Positions 16,146 to 24,736 of a stretch of 48,335 bases of DNA are shown here, piece after piece (positions within the stretch are counted from its first letter, which is position 1; every line of letters begins with the position of its first letter). Under the pieces are notes generated by a model. The model was not told the origin of the DNA. It ran no database searches and worked only from the letters and a program-made list of their open reading frames with translations. Location: the NCBI GenBank assembly GCA_903823665.1, contig CAIJTR010000058.1:1-48335 (forward strand), given 5' to 3'. The DNA comes from an uncultured Rhodospirillales bacterium. GTDB lineage: Bacteria > Pseudomonadota > Alphaproteobacteria > Acetobacterales > Acetobacteraceae. Made by a program: the position numbers and the translations under genes.

Positions 16146-17237
16146 TCAATGCGTGCCGGTCCAAAGGCCCTCGATCGTATCGAGAGTCACTCTGGCCATG
16201 TGCCGGGCAGTGGATTTTGTTGTCTCGTAGGTGGAGCGCAAAATGCCGCGGGCGCGGGCCGAGGTGGCACCGTCGCTGCTCTCAGCGGTGCTGCCGGGCG
16301 CGAGGGTGTTGCCGGAGAGCTGAGTTGGAAGGCCGCTCCAATTGAGAAGCAGAATGCCTGGTTTGGTGAGCGTGTTGTTGGTGAGCACCAGTGTGCGGTC
16401 CCCGGTTGCTCCTGGCAGTGCTTTCACCGCAATGAGGCTGCCATCGGGCATGGCGGATGGCTGCAACGACACGCCGTGCATTCGTAGCGCGCCGCTCAAT
16501 TGGATGGTGGGGCCTGAAAGCGCGCCGTCTGGGCGTGCCGCGGCCTCGATTGTGCCGCCTTCGATATCGGTGAGGGACGCTGACGACGCGATGGCGGCCC
16601 CGGCTTTGCCTCGGGCGAAGCTGGTGTCGCGCAGCACCAGACGCGCGATTTGTCCGACGAGCAGCGATGCCGCGAGCCTGCTGTCTGACGCGGCACCGTT
16701 GTCCTGAAAGCTGCATTGTTCAAGCAGGAGTTCGGACTCTGGCGGCATGGCGGTGAGCAGGCCGATTTGGTTATTGATGAAACGGACACGCTGCACGCGC
16801 AAATTTGCCGCCTCCGCCCGGATGCCGGCGCCGTTGCCATCTGGCACGCGCATGCGGGTGAAGGTGAGGTCACGCACCAGTGTATCGGCACCTTGGATGA
16901 CGAAGCCCGCTTTTCCTTGGCAGGCCTGATCGGTGATGATTGTGCCCTCGCCCTCGCCCTCGCCCTCGATGGTCAAATGCGGCGCGGTCCAGATGGCGCA
17001 AGCGAAATAGGTTCCGGCTGCGATGTGGACGGTATCGCCGGGCTTGGCTGCTGCTGCGGCGGTGGTGAGGTCAGGATAGGTTTGGCCGGTGCCGACCTGC
17101 AGAACGGCGGCCTTGGTGGTGCCAGTCAGCCCTAACAGCACCGCCAGCACGCCAAGGCAGTTGCGGAAATAACATTGGCGGCGGGGCAGGTCAGCCGGTA
17201 GACATCCGGCAGACTGCAGCCGCGGGGGAATGGTCAT
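16146..17237 (-). CDS. Secreted right-handed beta-helix protein, paralogue of the divergent gene
   Basis: This encodes 363 residues from the ATG at 17237. The N-terminus has a long polar stretch and then a hydrophobic segment ending near TTKAAV, a probable Sec signal peptide. The body shows short repeated beta-helix turns. It is clearly paralogous to the divergent neighbour: both share RVPD-NGAGIRAE, VRFINNQ-G-L and a VG-G-TY-L opening. Right-handed beta-helix proteins are often polysaccharide-active or surface proteins, but I see no catalytic signature. A GCCCTC hexamer repeat (16944-16968) encodes EGEGEGEG. The C-terminal 60 residues have no match in the paralogue. An upstream ATG (17261) is possible; AGGA sits 10 bases before the chosen start. 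Confidence 0.75.
   Translation of the reverse strand: MTIPPRLQSAGCLPADLPRRQCYFRNCLGVLAVLLGLTGTTKAAVLQVGTGQTYPDLTTAAAAAKPGDTVHIAAGTYFACAIWTAPHLTIEGEGEGEGTIITDQACQGKAGFVIQGADTLVRDLTFTRMRVPDGNGAGIRAEAANLRVQRVRFINNQIGLLTAMPPESELLLEQCSFQDNGAASDSRLAASLLVGQIARLVLRDTSFARGKAGAAIASSASLTDIEGGTIEAAARPDGALSGPTIQLSGALRMHGVSLQPSAMPDGSLIAVKALPGATGDRTLVLTNNTLTKPGILLLNWSGLPTQLSGNTLAPGSTAESSDGATSARARGILRSTYETTKSTARHMARVTLDTIEGLWTGTH
16944..16968. repeat. Hexanucleotide repeat (GCCCTC, four units)
   Basis: Four perfect units plus one base lie inside the minus-strand beta-helix gene and encode alternating Glu-Gly. The paralogue has IEGTSAEH at the matching place, so the tract is an expansion in this copy. Changes by whole units would keep the frame. 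Confidence 0.85.
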
Positions 17238-17238
17238 C

Positions 17239-18168
17239 GTGAAAATCCTACGTCTTATCATCGGTGTCGCTTGTTTTGCGGGCACGGCCAACGTGGCCTC
17301 GGCGGCGACGCTGGAAGTGGGTGAGGGCAAGACCTACACCAGTTTGGCGGCCGTCGCAGCCAAGGCTTCGGACGGTGACACCGTGCGGATTGCGGATGGC
17401 GAGTATTTCGATTGTGGCATCTTCCGGCAGAGCAATCTGATCATTGAAGGCACGTCGGCGGAGCACACAGTGCTGACCGACAAGGCCTGTGGCGGCAAGG
17501 CGTTGCTGGTGATCGGCGGCACCAATGTGACGGTGCGCAATATCACGCTCACCCGCGCACGTGTGCCGGACGACAATGGGGCGGGCATTCGCGCCGAGGG
17601 CGGTGATTTGCTGGTCGATCATGTGCGGTTCATCAACAACCAGAACGGCATATTGTCGAACGATGGCAACAACACGCACATCGTCGTGCGCGACAGCTAT
17701 TTCGAGAAGAACGGTATCTGTGAGCAATATTGCGCGCACGGCATCTATGCTGGTCACATCGCTCTGCTGCGGGTGGAGCATTCGGTGTTCCGCAACACAC
17801 GGCAGGGCCATCACATCAAATCGCGTGCGGCGCGCACCGAAGTGGTGAACAGCGATATTGCTGATGGCCCGGATGGCACGGCCAGCTACACCATCGACGT
17901 GTCCAATGGCGGCGGCGTGCTGGTGAGCGGGAACACGCTGGAGAAGGGGCCGAAGTCGGAGAACCATGGCTCGTTCATCATTGTGGGTGAAGAAGGCATC
18001 ACCCAGCGCACGCCTGAGATCGTGGTTGAGAACAACAAGGTGACGCTGGATGGCGGCTATCCGTCGTTCCTGCTGAACAACGGCACGGCGACGGAGGCCA
18101 AACTGAAGGGCAACAAGCTGACCGGTAGTTCGTTGAAGCCGCTGAAGGGTGATGGCGAGGTCGAGTGA
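17239..18168 (+). CDS. Secreted right-handed beta-helix protein
   Basis: This encodes about 309 residues with a clean signal peptide (KILRLIIGVACFAGTANVASA, then ATLEVGEG). The mature protein is a series of beta-helix rungs with many Asn and Gly turns (VRFINNQNGI, VVRDSYFEKNGI, VEHSVFRNTRQGHHIKSR), like NosD/pectate-lyase-type folds. GHHIKSRA is a frequent motif of bacterial right-handed parallel beta-helix proteins of unknown function. It is likely periplasmic or exported. I prefer GTG at 17239 because a GGGGGA ribosome site lies 9 bases before it; ATG at 17230 would leave no spacing. Its start abuts that of the divergent paralogue. Confidence 0.85.
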   Translation: MKILRLIIGVACFAGTANVASAATLEVGEGKTYTSLAAVAAKASDGDTVRIADGEYFDCGIFRQSNLIIEGTSAEHTVLTDKACGGKALLVIGGTNVTVRNITLTRARVPDDNGAGIRAEGGDLLVDHVRFINNQNGILSNDGNNTHIVVRDSYFEKNGICEQYCAHGIYAGHIALLRVEHSVFRNTRQGHHIKSRAARTEVVNSDIADGPDGTASYTIDVSNGGGVLVSGNTLEKGPKSENHGSFIIVGEEGITQRTPEIVVENNKVTLDGGYPSFLLNNGTATEAKLKGNKLTGSSLKPLKGDGEVE

Positions 18169-18183
18169 GAGTGTGAGGCGGCG

Positions 18184-19956
18184 TTAGGCCGAAGCCCCCT
18201 CCATCGTTTGCTGACGCAGTAGGTCGCGATACGGGCCGGGGCGGTGGGAGAGTGCGTCAGGCGTGCCGTCGTCGATAACATGGCCGTTCTCCATCACAAC
18301 GATGCGGTCGAAATTGCGCAGCGTGCTAAGGCGGTGGGCCACGGCGATGACGGTGCGGCCTTGCATCAGATTGTCGAGTGCGAGCTGAATGGCGGCTTCG
18401 CTCTCGCTGTCCAGTGCCGAGGTGGCTTCGTCGAGGAGCAGGATGGGCGCGTTCTTCAGAAGCGCGCGGGCAATGGCGAGGCGTTGGCGCTGGCCGCCTG
18501 AGAGCTTGGCCCCGCGATCACCGACCATGGTGTCAAAGCCTTCCGGAAGCGCCTCGATGAAATCGCGGCAGCGCGCGATGGAGGCGGCGGCGAGCACTTC
18601 GGCCTCGGTGGCGTCCGGGCGGGCATAGCGGATGTTTTCCAGCACCGAGCGGTGGAACAACGAAATGTCCTGTGGGACGATGGCCATGGCGTGGCGCAGG
18701 CTCAGTTGGGTGACATTGGCGATGTTCTGGCCGTCGATCAGCACGGCACCGGCGTTCACGTCATGGAAGCGCTGGAGCAGGGAGACGACGGTGGATTTGC
18801 CGGCACCGGAGGCTCCGACGAGGCCGACGCGGGTGCCGGCCTGGATGGTGAGATTGAAATCGGACAGCACCGGCTTGCGCCCGGCATAGGCGAAGGTGAC
18901 GTCGCGGAATTCCACCTCGCCATGGTTGGCGACGAGTGTTGCCGCGTTCGGCGCATCCGGCAGGTCGTGCGGGACGAGCAATGCGCCGAGGGCTTCGTCC
19001 ATGCGGGCGATGTTCTGGGTGAGATCGACGAGGGCCACGGCGAGGTCGCGGGTGCCATGCAGAATGGTGAAGCCGAGTGAGCAGATCAGCACCATGTCAC
19101 CGGCCGTGGCCTGGCCGCGTTCCCACATGACGATGCCCCAGCCGAGCAGGCCGGCGGTGACGATGGCGGTCATGATGGCGTGGATGAGGCGGAGTTTTTC
19201 CATGTAGAGCAGGCTGGTGCGGCGGGCCTTCATCTCGGTGACCATGCGGCCGGAGAAGCGGCCCTGCTCCCGGAAGCTGGCCCCGAAGGCTCGGACGACG
19301 GCCATGTTGCCGATGACGTCCACGAGTTCGCCGTCTACCGCTGCTGCTTCATGTGCATAGGCCCGGTGCAGCGGCGTGCCGTGGCGGGCGAGCCAGAAGA
19401 TCACGCCTGCCATGGCGGCTGAGATGCCTGCGAGCGACAGTCCCATCAGGGGCTGCACGGTGGAGATCAGCGAGATGGCGACGATCACCGCGAGGCACGG
19501 CGGCAGCACGTTCCAGGACAGCACGTTCTCGGTTTGGAACATCGCCTGCGCCGTCGACGTGATGCGCCCGGCCAGCGTGCCCGGCAGGCGCTCGGCGTAA
19601 TAGCTGGGCGAGTGGCCGGCGAGATGGGCGAACAGGTCGCGGCGCACATCCCCGGTGACGCGGACGAAGGAGAACGCCGCCATGGCGCAACCGACGCGCC
19701 ACATCAGATTGTCCGCCGTGATGAGCGCGCAGAGCAGGACAAACGCGCCCCAGACATCGCCGCCACCGCCGACGCCCTTGGAGACGGCATCGATCAGCGT
19801 TTTCATGCCGTATTGCGTGGTGACGGATGCGATGACGGCGAGCACCACCGAGGCCAGCACGACGGCGTGACCAGCTTTATGCTGTGCGACGTAATGCGCC
19901 AGGAAGCCCAAGGGGCGGTTGCGGAAGCGCGTCAGATCCGAGGGAGTTTCGGGCAT
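18184..19956 (-). CDS. ABC exporter, fused permease and ATPase (MsbA-like)
   Basis: This encodes 590 residues: a six-helix type IV exporter domain (about 25-320), then the nucleotide-binding domain with Walker A GASGAGKST (381-389), Q-loop IVPQDISLF, signature LSGGQ, Walker B ILLLDEATSALD and switch His in AHRLST. All catalytic residues are intact. Such half-transporters work as homodimers exporting lipids, peptides or drugs. No accessory gene tells which; the convergent beta-helix gene (15 bases from stop to stop) is on the other strand. Start at ATG 19956. Confidence 0.92.
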   Translation of the reverse strand: MPETPSDLTRFRNRPLGFLAHYVAQHKAGHAVVLASVVLAVIASVTTQYGMKTLIDAVSKGVGGGGDVWGAFVLLCALITADNLMWRVGCAMAAFSFVRVTGDVRRDLFAHLAGHSPSYYAERLPGTLAGRITSTAQAMFQTENVLSWNVLPPCLAVIVAISLISTVQPLMGLSLAGISAAMAGVIFWLARHGTPLHRAYAHEAAAVDGELVDVIGNMAVVRAFGASFREQGRFSGRMVTEMKARRTSLLYMEKLRLIHAIMTAIVTAGLLGWGIVMWERGQATAGDMVLICSLGFTILHGTRDLAVALVDLTQNIARMDEALGALLVPHDLPDAPNAATLVANHGEVEFRDVTFAYAGRKPVLSDFNLTIQAGTRVGLVGASGAGKSTVVSLLQRFHDVNAGAVLIDGQNIANVTQLSLRHAMAIVPQDISLFHRSVLENIRYARPDATEAEVLAAASIARCRDFIEALPEGFDTMVGDRGAKLSGGQRQRLAIARALLKNAPILLLDEATSALDSESEAAIQLALDNLMQGRTVIAVAHRLSTLRNFDRIVVMENGHVIDDGTPDALSHRPGPYRDLLRQQTMEGASA

Positions 19957-20110
19957 GGGGAGGCCGTGCTGTTTGGGGCGATGCTAGCATGGCTTGGGTT
20001 TGCGGCTACATTTGGGCCGCTGGGCGTGCACCACAATTTTTTATATGTGCTGCAGCCAATATCTAAATCGCTCGAAAGATGTTCTAAAACTTACGTTGTA
20101 GTCCAGAAAT

Positions 20111-20138
20111 TGGGACCAGCGCATTTACGCTGGCCCCA
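20111..20138. terminator. Hairpin terminator after the AT-rich gene
   Basis: Arms 20111-20121 and 20128-20138 pair over 11 bases with one mismatch and a 6-base loop. The hairpin begins 6 bases past the stop of the minus-strand gene at 20145. GTTTT follows on the plus side and AATTT on the minus side, so it may act in both directions. Confidence 0.65.
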
Positions 20139-20144
20139 GTTTTC

Positions 20145-21185
20145 TCAGGTCTCTCGGGTCACAATCATTGTTCCAACACTAATGTGCGGCCAGCTTAGAC
20201 CGTTGAAATTTAGCAATACGCGCTGGATATATTGTAGCTGTTCAAATTGCTTTCCATCTGGCCCCAAGATCTTTTCAACCCAGAAAGTAGCTGTCATCCG
20301 AGCAGCTCGCGCATTTGGATTGGTAACGGGCGAGCCAACCAGGAAGGCAATATTGTCAATTCCACCACCTCCTTTAGGGCTACCAAGATTGGCTGCCTGA
20401 CTGGTCGAAGGTGTTGTAACATCTGTTGTGACAATGAAGACTTTCGTCGATAAAATTTTTTGTCCTTTTGTGGTATCAAATAAAATAAGTGATGGATTTT
20501 TAAAATGCTTGTCTGTTACACCCACTAATTCATCAAGTGATGTGCGTGAGTTTAGATGCACGGATAAGGGTTGAGAAGCTTCATCAAATTCGACAATCCC
20601 CGTTACACCATCGTCTGGCGTGAGCGAGCCATCCGGCATTGTAATTTTAAAAGGCTTTATGCTGGCATCTTGGAATTTCGGCTGACCGTCGGGCGAATCA
20701 AACCCAACCCCCTGCGCATTTATAGTCGTGCCGTGCGGAATTGAGCCCATCCGGACAATGGTCTGTTTCGGCTCATCTGGATCAATGGTGGCCGGTACGC
20801 ATGCCCATACGCCAGGTTCAAAATGTAAAGGCTTGGGGGGTATCACCGTCACATCATTAACTTCTTGCAAATAACTCAAGCCACCTAAGACAATATCATT
20901 CTGTAATAGTCCACGATTTGCTATCCCTTGAGGGCCAGTAATATCATTAAAAGATAAAGTTTCCTTCGTAACGTTGATCTCAAGAAAAAAGTCTTTTGTA
21001 TTTGGTGCCTCTTTGTTGTGTGGGCGCCAGATCATATTAAAACCGGAGCCAGACCACTCACGTGTTTGATGTGCTCCAATGAAACTGCGGAGTGGTCCGA
21101 GTAGATCCTTTGGTGCGGCGGCCATCCTTTCTAGGTTGGCTTGGTCTCTTATTTGGTTGAAGCGAAAATTTGTAACGATCGGCAT
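20145..21185 (-). CDS. Probable haem-binding beta-barrel (nitrobindin/FABP-like) protein in AT-rich DNA
   Basis: This encodes 346 residues with no signal peptide. The segment LGPLRSFIGAH...WSGSGFNMIWRP, then FLEINVTKETLSF, NRGLLQNDIVLGGLSYLQ, LHFEPGVWACVPAT and VRMGSIPHGTTI resembles my memory of proteins annotated as haem-binding beta-barrel, a larger relative of nitrobindin. I hold this with modest confidence. The gene is much poorer in G+C than its neighbours: the line at 20461-20520 has 17 G/C of 60. Codon use differs accordingly, suggesting recent acquisition. The start is well supported by AAGGGA 8 bases upstream. It has its own terminator and no operon partner. Confidence 0.6.
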   Translation of the reverse strand: MPIVTNFRFNQIRDQANLERMAAAPKDLLGPLRSFIGAHQTREWSGSGFNMIWRPHNKEAPNTKDFFLEINVTKETLSFNDITGPQGIANRGLLQNDIVLGGLSYLQEVNDVTVIPPKPLHFEPGVWACVPATIDPDEPKQTIVRMGSIPHGTTINAQGVGFDSPDGQPKFQDASIKPFKITMPDGSLTPDDGVTGIVEFDEASQPLSVHLNSRTSLDELVGVTDKHFKNPSLILFDTTKGQKILSTKVFIVTTDVTTPSTSQAANLGSPKGGGGIDNIAFLVGSPVTNPNARAARMTATFWVEKILGPDGKQFEQLQYIQRVLLNFNGLSWPHISVGTMIVTRET

Positions 21186-21555
21186 CTTCTTATCCCTTCT
21201 AAATTACTGGCGTGATCAGCGTCACCAAAAAAATGAACGGAGCAATGTAGGCGATGAGGAGATTTTCTTTGGCAACGAGCGTGAGAACATAAAGACCCCC
21301 AAACAGCGTCCGAAACAAGTTAAGGCAAGCACAAGATATTGATTTGTTGCAAGCGTCAAATCACAAACGATTCAACGAAATTGAGACGGTCGCAGTCGTT
21401 CCTTTACTCTGCGAGTGATGGCTCTGAGCGCGGCATAGCGTCGCGCGAGCTACCATCGCGCCGCCCCAATCCCATCACCCCCCTTGCGTTGTTTCGCCAT
21501 AATTGGCTTCTACCCCTGACATCGTTCTCACCCTTGCCAGCCGAGGCCATTCCCC
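21186..21555. other. Intergenic region between divergent genes, AT-rich to GC-rich transition
   Basis: This 370-base gap separates the AT-rich gene (leftward) from the glycosyltransferase (rightward). Base composition changes from AT-rich to the genome norm at about 21390-21420. A 17-base near-palindrome, TAGCGTCGCGCGAGCTA (21436-21452, one bulged base), lies about 100 bases before the glycosyltransferase ATG and could be an operator. I see no RNA gene, transposase remnant or target-site duplication. Confidence 0.4.
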
Positions 21556-22608
21556 ATGCGTATCGCCCAGATTGCGCCGTTGTTTGAAGCTGTTCCGCCC
21601 AAGCTCTATGGCGGCACCGAGCGGGTGGTTTACTCGCTGACTGAGGCGCTGGTGGAGATGGGGCATGATGTGACGTTGTTCGCCAGCGGTGACAGCATCA
21701 CCTCGGCCAAGCTGGAGCCGGTGTGGCCGCAGGCTTTGCGGCTGGACCCGAATATTCGTGACTGGGTCAGCACCTACGCGATTTTGATGGAATATGTTCG
21801 TCAACGCTGCGATGCGTTCGATGTGCTGCATTTCCATGTCGATTACTGGCCGAACTCGCTGTTTTCGCGTCAGGAGGTGCCGTTTGTGACGACGCTGCAT
21901 GGGCGTTTGGACCTGCCGGAATTTGCTGCTGTGTATCGGATGTTCCCGAACGCGCCATTGGTGTCGATCTCGAACAACCAGCGCACGCCGGTGCCGGATT
22001 TGGGCTGGGCCGCCACCGTTTATCACGGCATGCCGCAATATCTGCTGACGCCGCAGCCGGTGGAGAAGCGCGACTATTTCGCGTTCCTCGGTCGTATTTC
22101 GCCGGAGAAGGGCATTGAGCGCGCCATTCGTATTGCGCAGGCCTGTGGGGTGACGCTGAAGGTCGCCGCCAAGGTGGACAAGGCGGATGAGGAATATTTC
22201 AAGCGCGAGGTTGAGCCGCTGCTGGCCACCGGCGGCGTGGAATTCATCGGCGAGATCAATGACGCGCAGAAGCCTGCTTTCTTGTCGGGTGCGAAGGCGC
22301 TGATGTTTGCCATCGACTGGCCGGAGCCTTTTGGTCTCGTGATGATCGAAGCGATGGCGTGCGGTTGCCCGGTGATTGCGTTCCGTCGTGGGTCGGTGCC
22401 CGAGGTGATGGATGACGGCATCACCGGGTTCATCGTGGACAATGTGGAGGAGGCGATTGCCGCTTGTGGCAAGCTGGATCAGCTGGATCGGGCGAAGGTG
22501 CGGGCACAGTTCGACAAGCGCTTCACCTCGCACCGGATGGCGGCGGATTACGTCACCGTCTACGAGAAGCTGATTGCCAAGCGTATGGCCAAGGGTCACG
22601 CTGCCTGA
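21556..22608 (+). CDS. Glycosyltransferase family 4 protein
   Basis: This encodes 350 residues of a GT-B glycosyltransferase. The acceptor-side domain opens IAQIAPLFEAVPPKLYGGTERVV (glycine-rich GGTERV loop). The donor-side domain has FLGRISPEKGIERAI and the GT4 retaining motif EPFGLVMIEAMACGCPVIAF (E-x7-E), then GSVPEVMDDGITGF. It is cytoplasmic or peripheral to the membrane and uses a nucleotide-sugar donor. The acceptor is unknown, as no other polysaccharide gene is near. Three bases separate it from the ModE-like gene, suggesting co-transcription with no obvious functional link. Confidence 0.92.
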   Translation: MRIAQIAPLFEAVPPKLYGGTERVVYSLTEALVEMGHDVTLFASGDSITSAKLEPVWPQALRLDPNIRDWVSTYAILMEYVRQRCDAFDVLHFHVDYWPNSLFSRQEVPFVTTLHGRLDLPEFAAVYRMFPNAPLVSISNNQRTPVPDLGWAATVYHGMPQYLLTPQPVEKRDYFAFLGRISPEKGIERAIRIAQACGVTLKVAAKVDKADEEYFKREVEPLLATGGVEFIGEINDAQKPAFLSGAKALMFAIDWPEPFGLVMIEAMACGCPVIAFRRGSVPEVMDDGITGFIVDNVEEAIAACGKLDQLDRAKVRAQFDKRFTSHRMAADYVTVYEKLIAKRMAKGHAA

Positions 22609-22611
22609 GCC

Positions 22612-22998
22612 ATGCCGAAAGCCAAATCCGCCACTCCGCCTGAGGAAAACCGGATCAGTCTTCGGATTGATTTGGCGTCCGGTGAGCGAATTGGACCAGG
22701 CAAGATTGCGGTGCTGGAGGCGATTGATACGGCCGGTTCCATTTCTGGGGCCGGTCGCGCGCTTGGCATGTCGTATCGGCGGACATGGGCGTTGGTCGAG
22801 GCGGTCAACAAATGCATGGCGCTGCCTGCGGTGCAGACCAGTGCGGGCGGTGCCGGTGGCGGTGGGGCGAGCCTGACGGAGACGGGGCGCGCGCTTATTC
22901 GCTGTTATCGCGCGAGTGAGGCGGCGAGCCTGGAGGCGGTGCAGCTTCTGCTGATGGCCGATCCGCTGCTGTGCCCGCCAGCAACGCCACGCCCTTGA
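22612..22998 (+). CDS. ModE-like winged-helix regulator lacking molybdate-binding domains
   Basis: This encodes 128 residues matching only the N-terminal DNA-binding half of ModE: IGPGKIAVLEAIDTAGSISGAGRALGMSYRRTW is the characteristic helix-turn-helix, followed by a Gly-rich wing (GGAGGGGASLTETGRALI). Full ModE has two further Mop domains that bind molybdate; these are absent, as in many alphaproteobacterial forms. It probably controls modABC through the Mo-box at 25514-25541. Its 3' end runs 104 bases into the convergent modC, so both C-termini are encoded by the same DNA. Confidence 0.85.
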   Translation: MPKAKSATPPEENRISLRIDLASGERIGPGKIAVLEAIDTAGSISGAGRALGMSYRRTWALVEAVNKCMALPAVQTSAGGAGGGGASLTETGRALIRCYRASEAASLEAVQLLLMADPLLCPPATPRP

Positions 22999-24046
22999 TC
23001 TGCGCCAGGACGGCGATGCCGGGTGCCAGCGCCAGCTGATCCCAGGAGCGCTGCGTGACGCGGGCGAGCATTTGTGCGCCGGTGCCATCTTCGCCGAGAC
23101 CCAGCAACACGATGCGTTCATGCAGTCCGGCATCGTGGCTTTGCAGGAGGATGGCGGGCAGCACGTTGCTGATGGTGCTGGCGTGCGCCGGTGGTAGGGC
23201 GAGGCTGACGTCTCGTGCTGCGATGCGCAGGCGCAGCTTGGTGCCGGATGGGATCGGTGCGGTGGGGACGAGCAATCGGGCACCTGGGACATCGACGTGG
23301 GAGAGGCCGTAGGCGGTGTCGTGATATGCAACTTCGCCATTCAGGCTGACGGCGGCATTGCGGGACAGGGCGAGCGGCAAGGTTGGGTCGCGTTGCAGTT
23401 CGGCGAGAGGGCCACTGGCGCGGACGCGGCCGTTCTCGATGAGCACGAGATGATCGGCGAGGCGCTCGACCTCAGTTATGTCGTGGCTGACGAGGATGAT
23501 GGGCAGGGAGATGGCTGCGTGCAGCCGTTCGAGGGTGCGCATCACGTCGTCTTTGGCGGCTTGGTCGAGGCCGGTCAGCGGTTCGTCGAGCAGGAGCAGG
23601 CGAGGCTGGGAGAGTAGGGCGCGACCGATTGCCACGCGCTGGCGTTCGCCGCCGGAGAGATGGTGGGGGTTGCGGTTGAGCAGGGGGCGGAGGCTGAGCA
23701 GATCGGCGATCTCGTCAAAGCCCAGTCCGCCCGCCGGTGTGGATTTCGGCGCGCCGTAGCGAAGGTTGCGGCGGACGTTGAGGTGGGCAAACAGGCTGGC
23801 TTCCTGGAACACCATGCCGATGGGGCGAAGGTGAGCCGGGCGGAAAATGGTGGCGTTCTGCCAGATGTCGTCATGGATCGAGCAGACGCCTTCGGCCACG
23901 CGCTGCAGGCCTGCGATGCAGCGGAGAATACTGGTTTTGCCGCAGCCGGATCGTCCGAACAGGGCGGTGACGCCTTGCGCGGGGGCTGTGAAATGCGCGT
24001 CGAGCGTGAAGCTGCCGATGGGGCCGCGGAACGAGGCGGTGATCAT
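22895..24046 (-). CDS. modC: Molybdate ABC transporter ATP-binding protein
   Basis: This encodes 383 residues. The ATPase domain has Walker A FGRSGCGKTS (about 34-43), signature LSGGERQRVAIGRAL, Walker B LLLLDEPLTGLD and switch VSHDITEVERLADH. A C-terminal TOBE/Mop-like domain (about 290-365, ending QIKGVALLAGTAADRPSAEAA) is typical of ModC and may sense molybdate. An open frame continues upstream into modB in another phase, but the ATG at 24046 makes a 4-base ATGA overlap with the modB stop and gives the normal N-terminus. The 3' end overlaps the convergent ModE-like gene. Confidence 0.95.
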   Translation of the reverse strand: MITASFRGPIGSFTLDAHFTAPAQGVTALFGRSGCGKTSILRCIAGLQRVAEGVCSIHDDIWQNATIFRPAHLRPIGMVFQEASLFAHLNVRRNLRYGAPKSTPAGGLGFDEIADLLSLRPLLNRNPHHLSGGERQRVAIGRALLSQPRLLLLDEPLTGLDQAAKDDVMRTLERLHAAISLPIILVSHDITEVERLADHLVLIENGRVRASGPLAELQRDPTLPLALSRNAAVSLNGEVAYHDTAYGLSHVDVPGARLLVPTAPIPSGTKLRLRIAARDVSLALPPAHASTISNVLPAILLQSHDAGLHERIVLLGLGEDGTGAQMLARVTQRSWDQLALAPGIAVLAQIKGVALLAGTAADRPSAEAAPPPGSPPHSRDNSE

Positions 24047-24729
24047 GTGCCGCTGTGCGCCAATCGTTTGTCGAACACGCGCATCGCCAGGATGACGGCG
24101 AATGCGAAGATCAGCATGCCGCCAGCGAGGATATGCGCGGGCTCGTATTGGTTGTTTTCGACGTAATCGTAGACGGCAACCGAGAGTGTGCGGGTTTGGC
24201 CGGGGATGTCGCCGCCGATCATCAGCACGATGCCAAATTCGCCGATGGTGTGGGCGAAGCAGAGCACGGAGCCGGTGAGGAAGCCTGGGCGTGCCAGCGG
24301 GACGGCGACCGTCCAGAATGCTCGCCATTTCGAGGCACGCAGGGTGGCCGCGACTTCCAGTGGGCGGTCGCCGATGGCCTCGAAGCTGGCGCGCAGAGGC
24401 TGGACCATGAAGGGGAGCGAGTAGATGACGGAGCCGATCAGCAGGCCTGGGAAGGAGAAGGCCATGGTGCGCCCGCCCCACATCGACGCCAGCGCGCCGC
24501 CTGGGCCGTGCGGGCCGAGGGCGATGAGCAGGTAGAAGCCGATGACGGTGGGTGGCAGCACGAGCGGGAGTGCCACGAGGCTTGCCGGTATCTCGATCCA
24601 CCAGGCTCGGCTACGCGCCAATCCCCAGGCGATGGGGGTTCCGATGAGCAGCAAGGCGAGCGTTGTGAGGCTCGCCAGTTCGATGGTCAGCCAAATTGGC
24701 GTGGCGATGTCTTGCGGCAGGGTGATCAC
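24043..24729 (-). CDS. modB: Molybdate ABC transporter permease
   Basis: This encodes 228 residues of an inner-membrane permease with about five helices. The cytoplasmic EAA loop is EVAATLRASKWRAFWTVAVPLARPG, the contact site for ModC, and PLVLPPTVIGFYLL is a ModB hallmark. The open frame extends up to 24843 inside modA; I chose GTG at 24729, 7 bases after the modA stop, because it yields the standard N-terminus IWLTIELASL. ATT at 24741 is a remote alternative. It forms the membrane channel of the ModABC importer. Confidence 0.93.
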   Translation of the reverse strand: MITLPQDIATPIWLTIELASLTTLALLLIGTPIAWGLARSRAWWIEIPASLVALPLVLPPTVIGFYLLIALGPHGPGGALASMWGGRTMAFSFPGLLIGSVIYSLPFMVQPLRASFEAIGDRPLEVAATLRASKWRAFWTVAVPLARPGFLTGSVLCFAHTIGEFGIVLMIGGDIPGQTRTLSVAVYDYVENNQYEPAHILAGGMLIFAFAVILAMRVFDKRLAHSGT

Positions 24730-24736
24730 GGCAGGA

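Noticed and set aside
21475-23340. A 600-codon minus-strand open frame opposite the glycosyltransferase
   Set aside because: Composition is Arg/His/Pro-rich shadow sequence; the plus strand encodes a clear GT4 enzyme and the ModE-like protein.
22895-24601. A much longer ModC reading into modB
   Set aside because: The first 185 residues are out-of-phase modB sequence; ATG 24046 overlaps the modB stop and gives a normal ModC.
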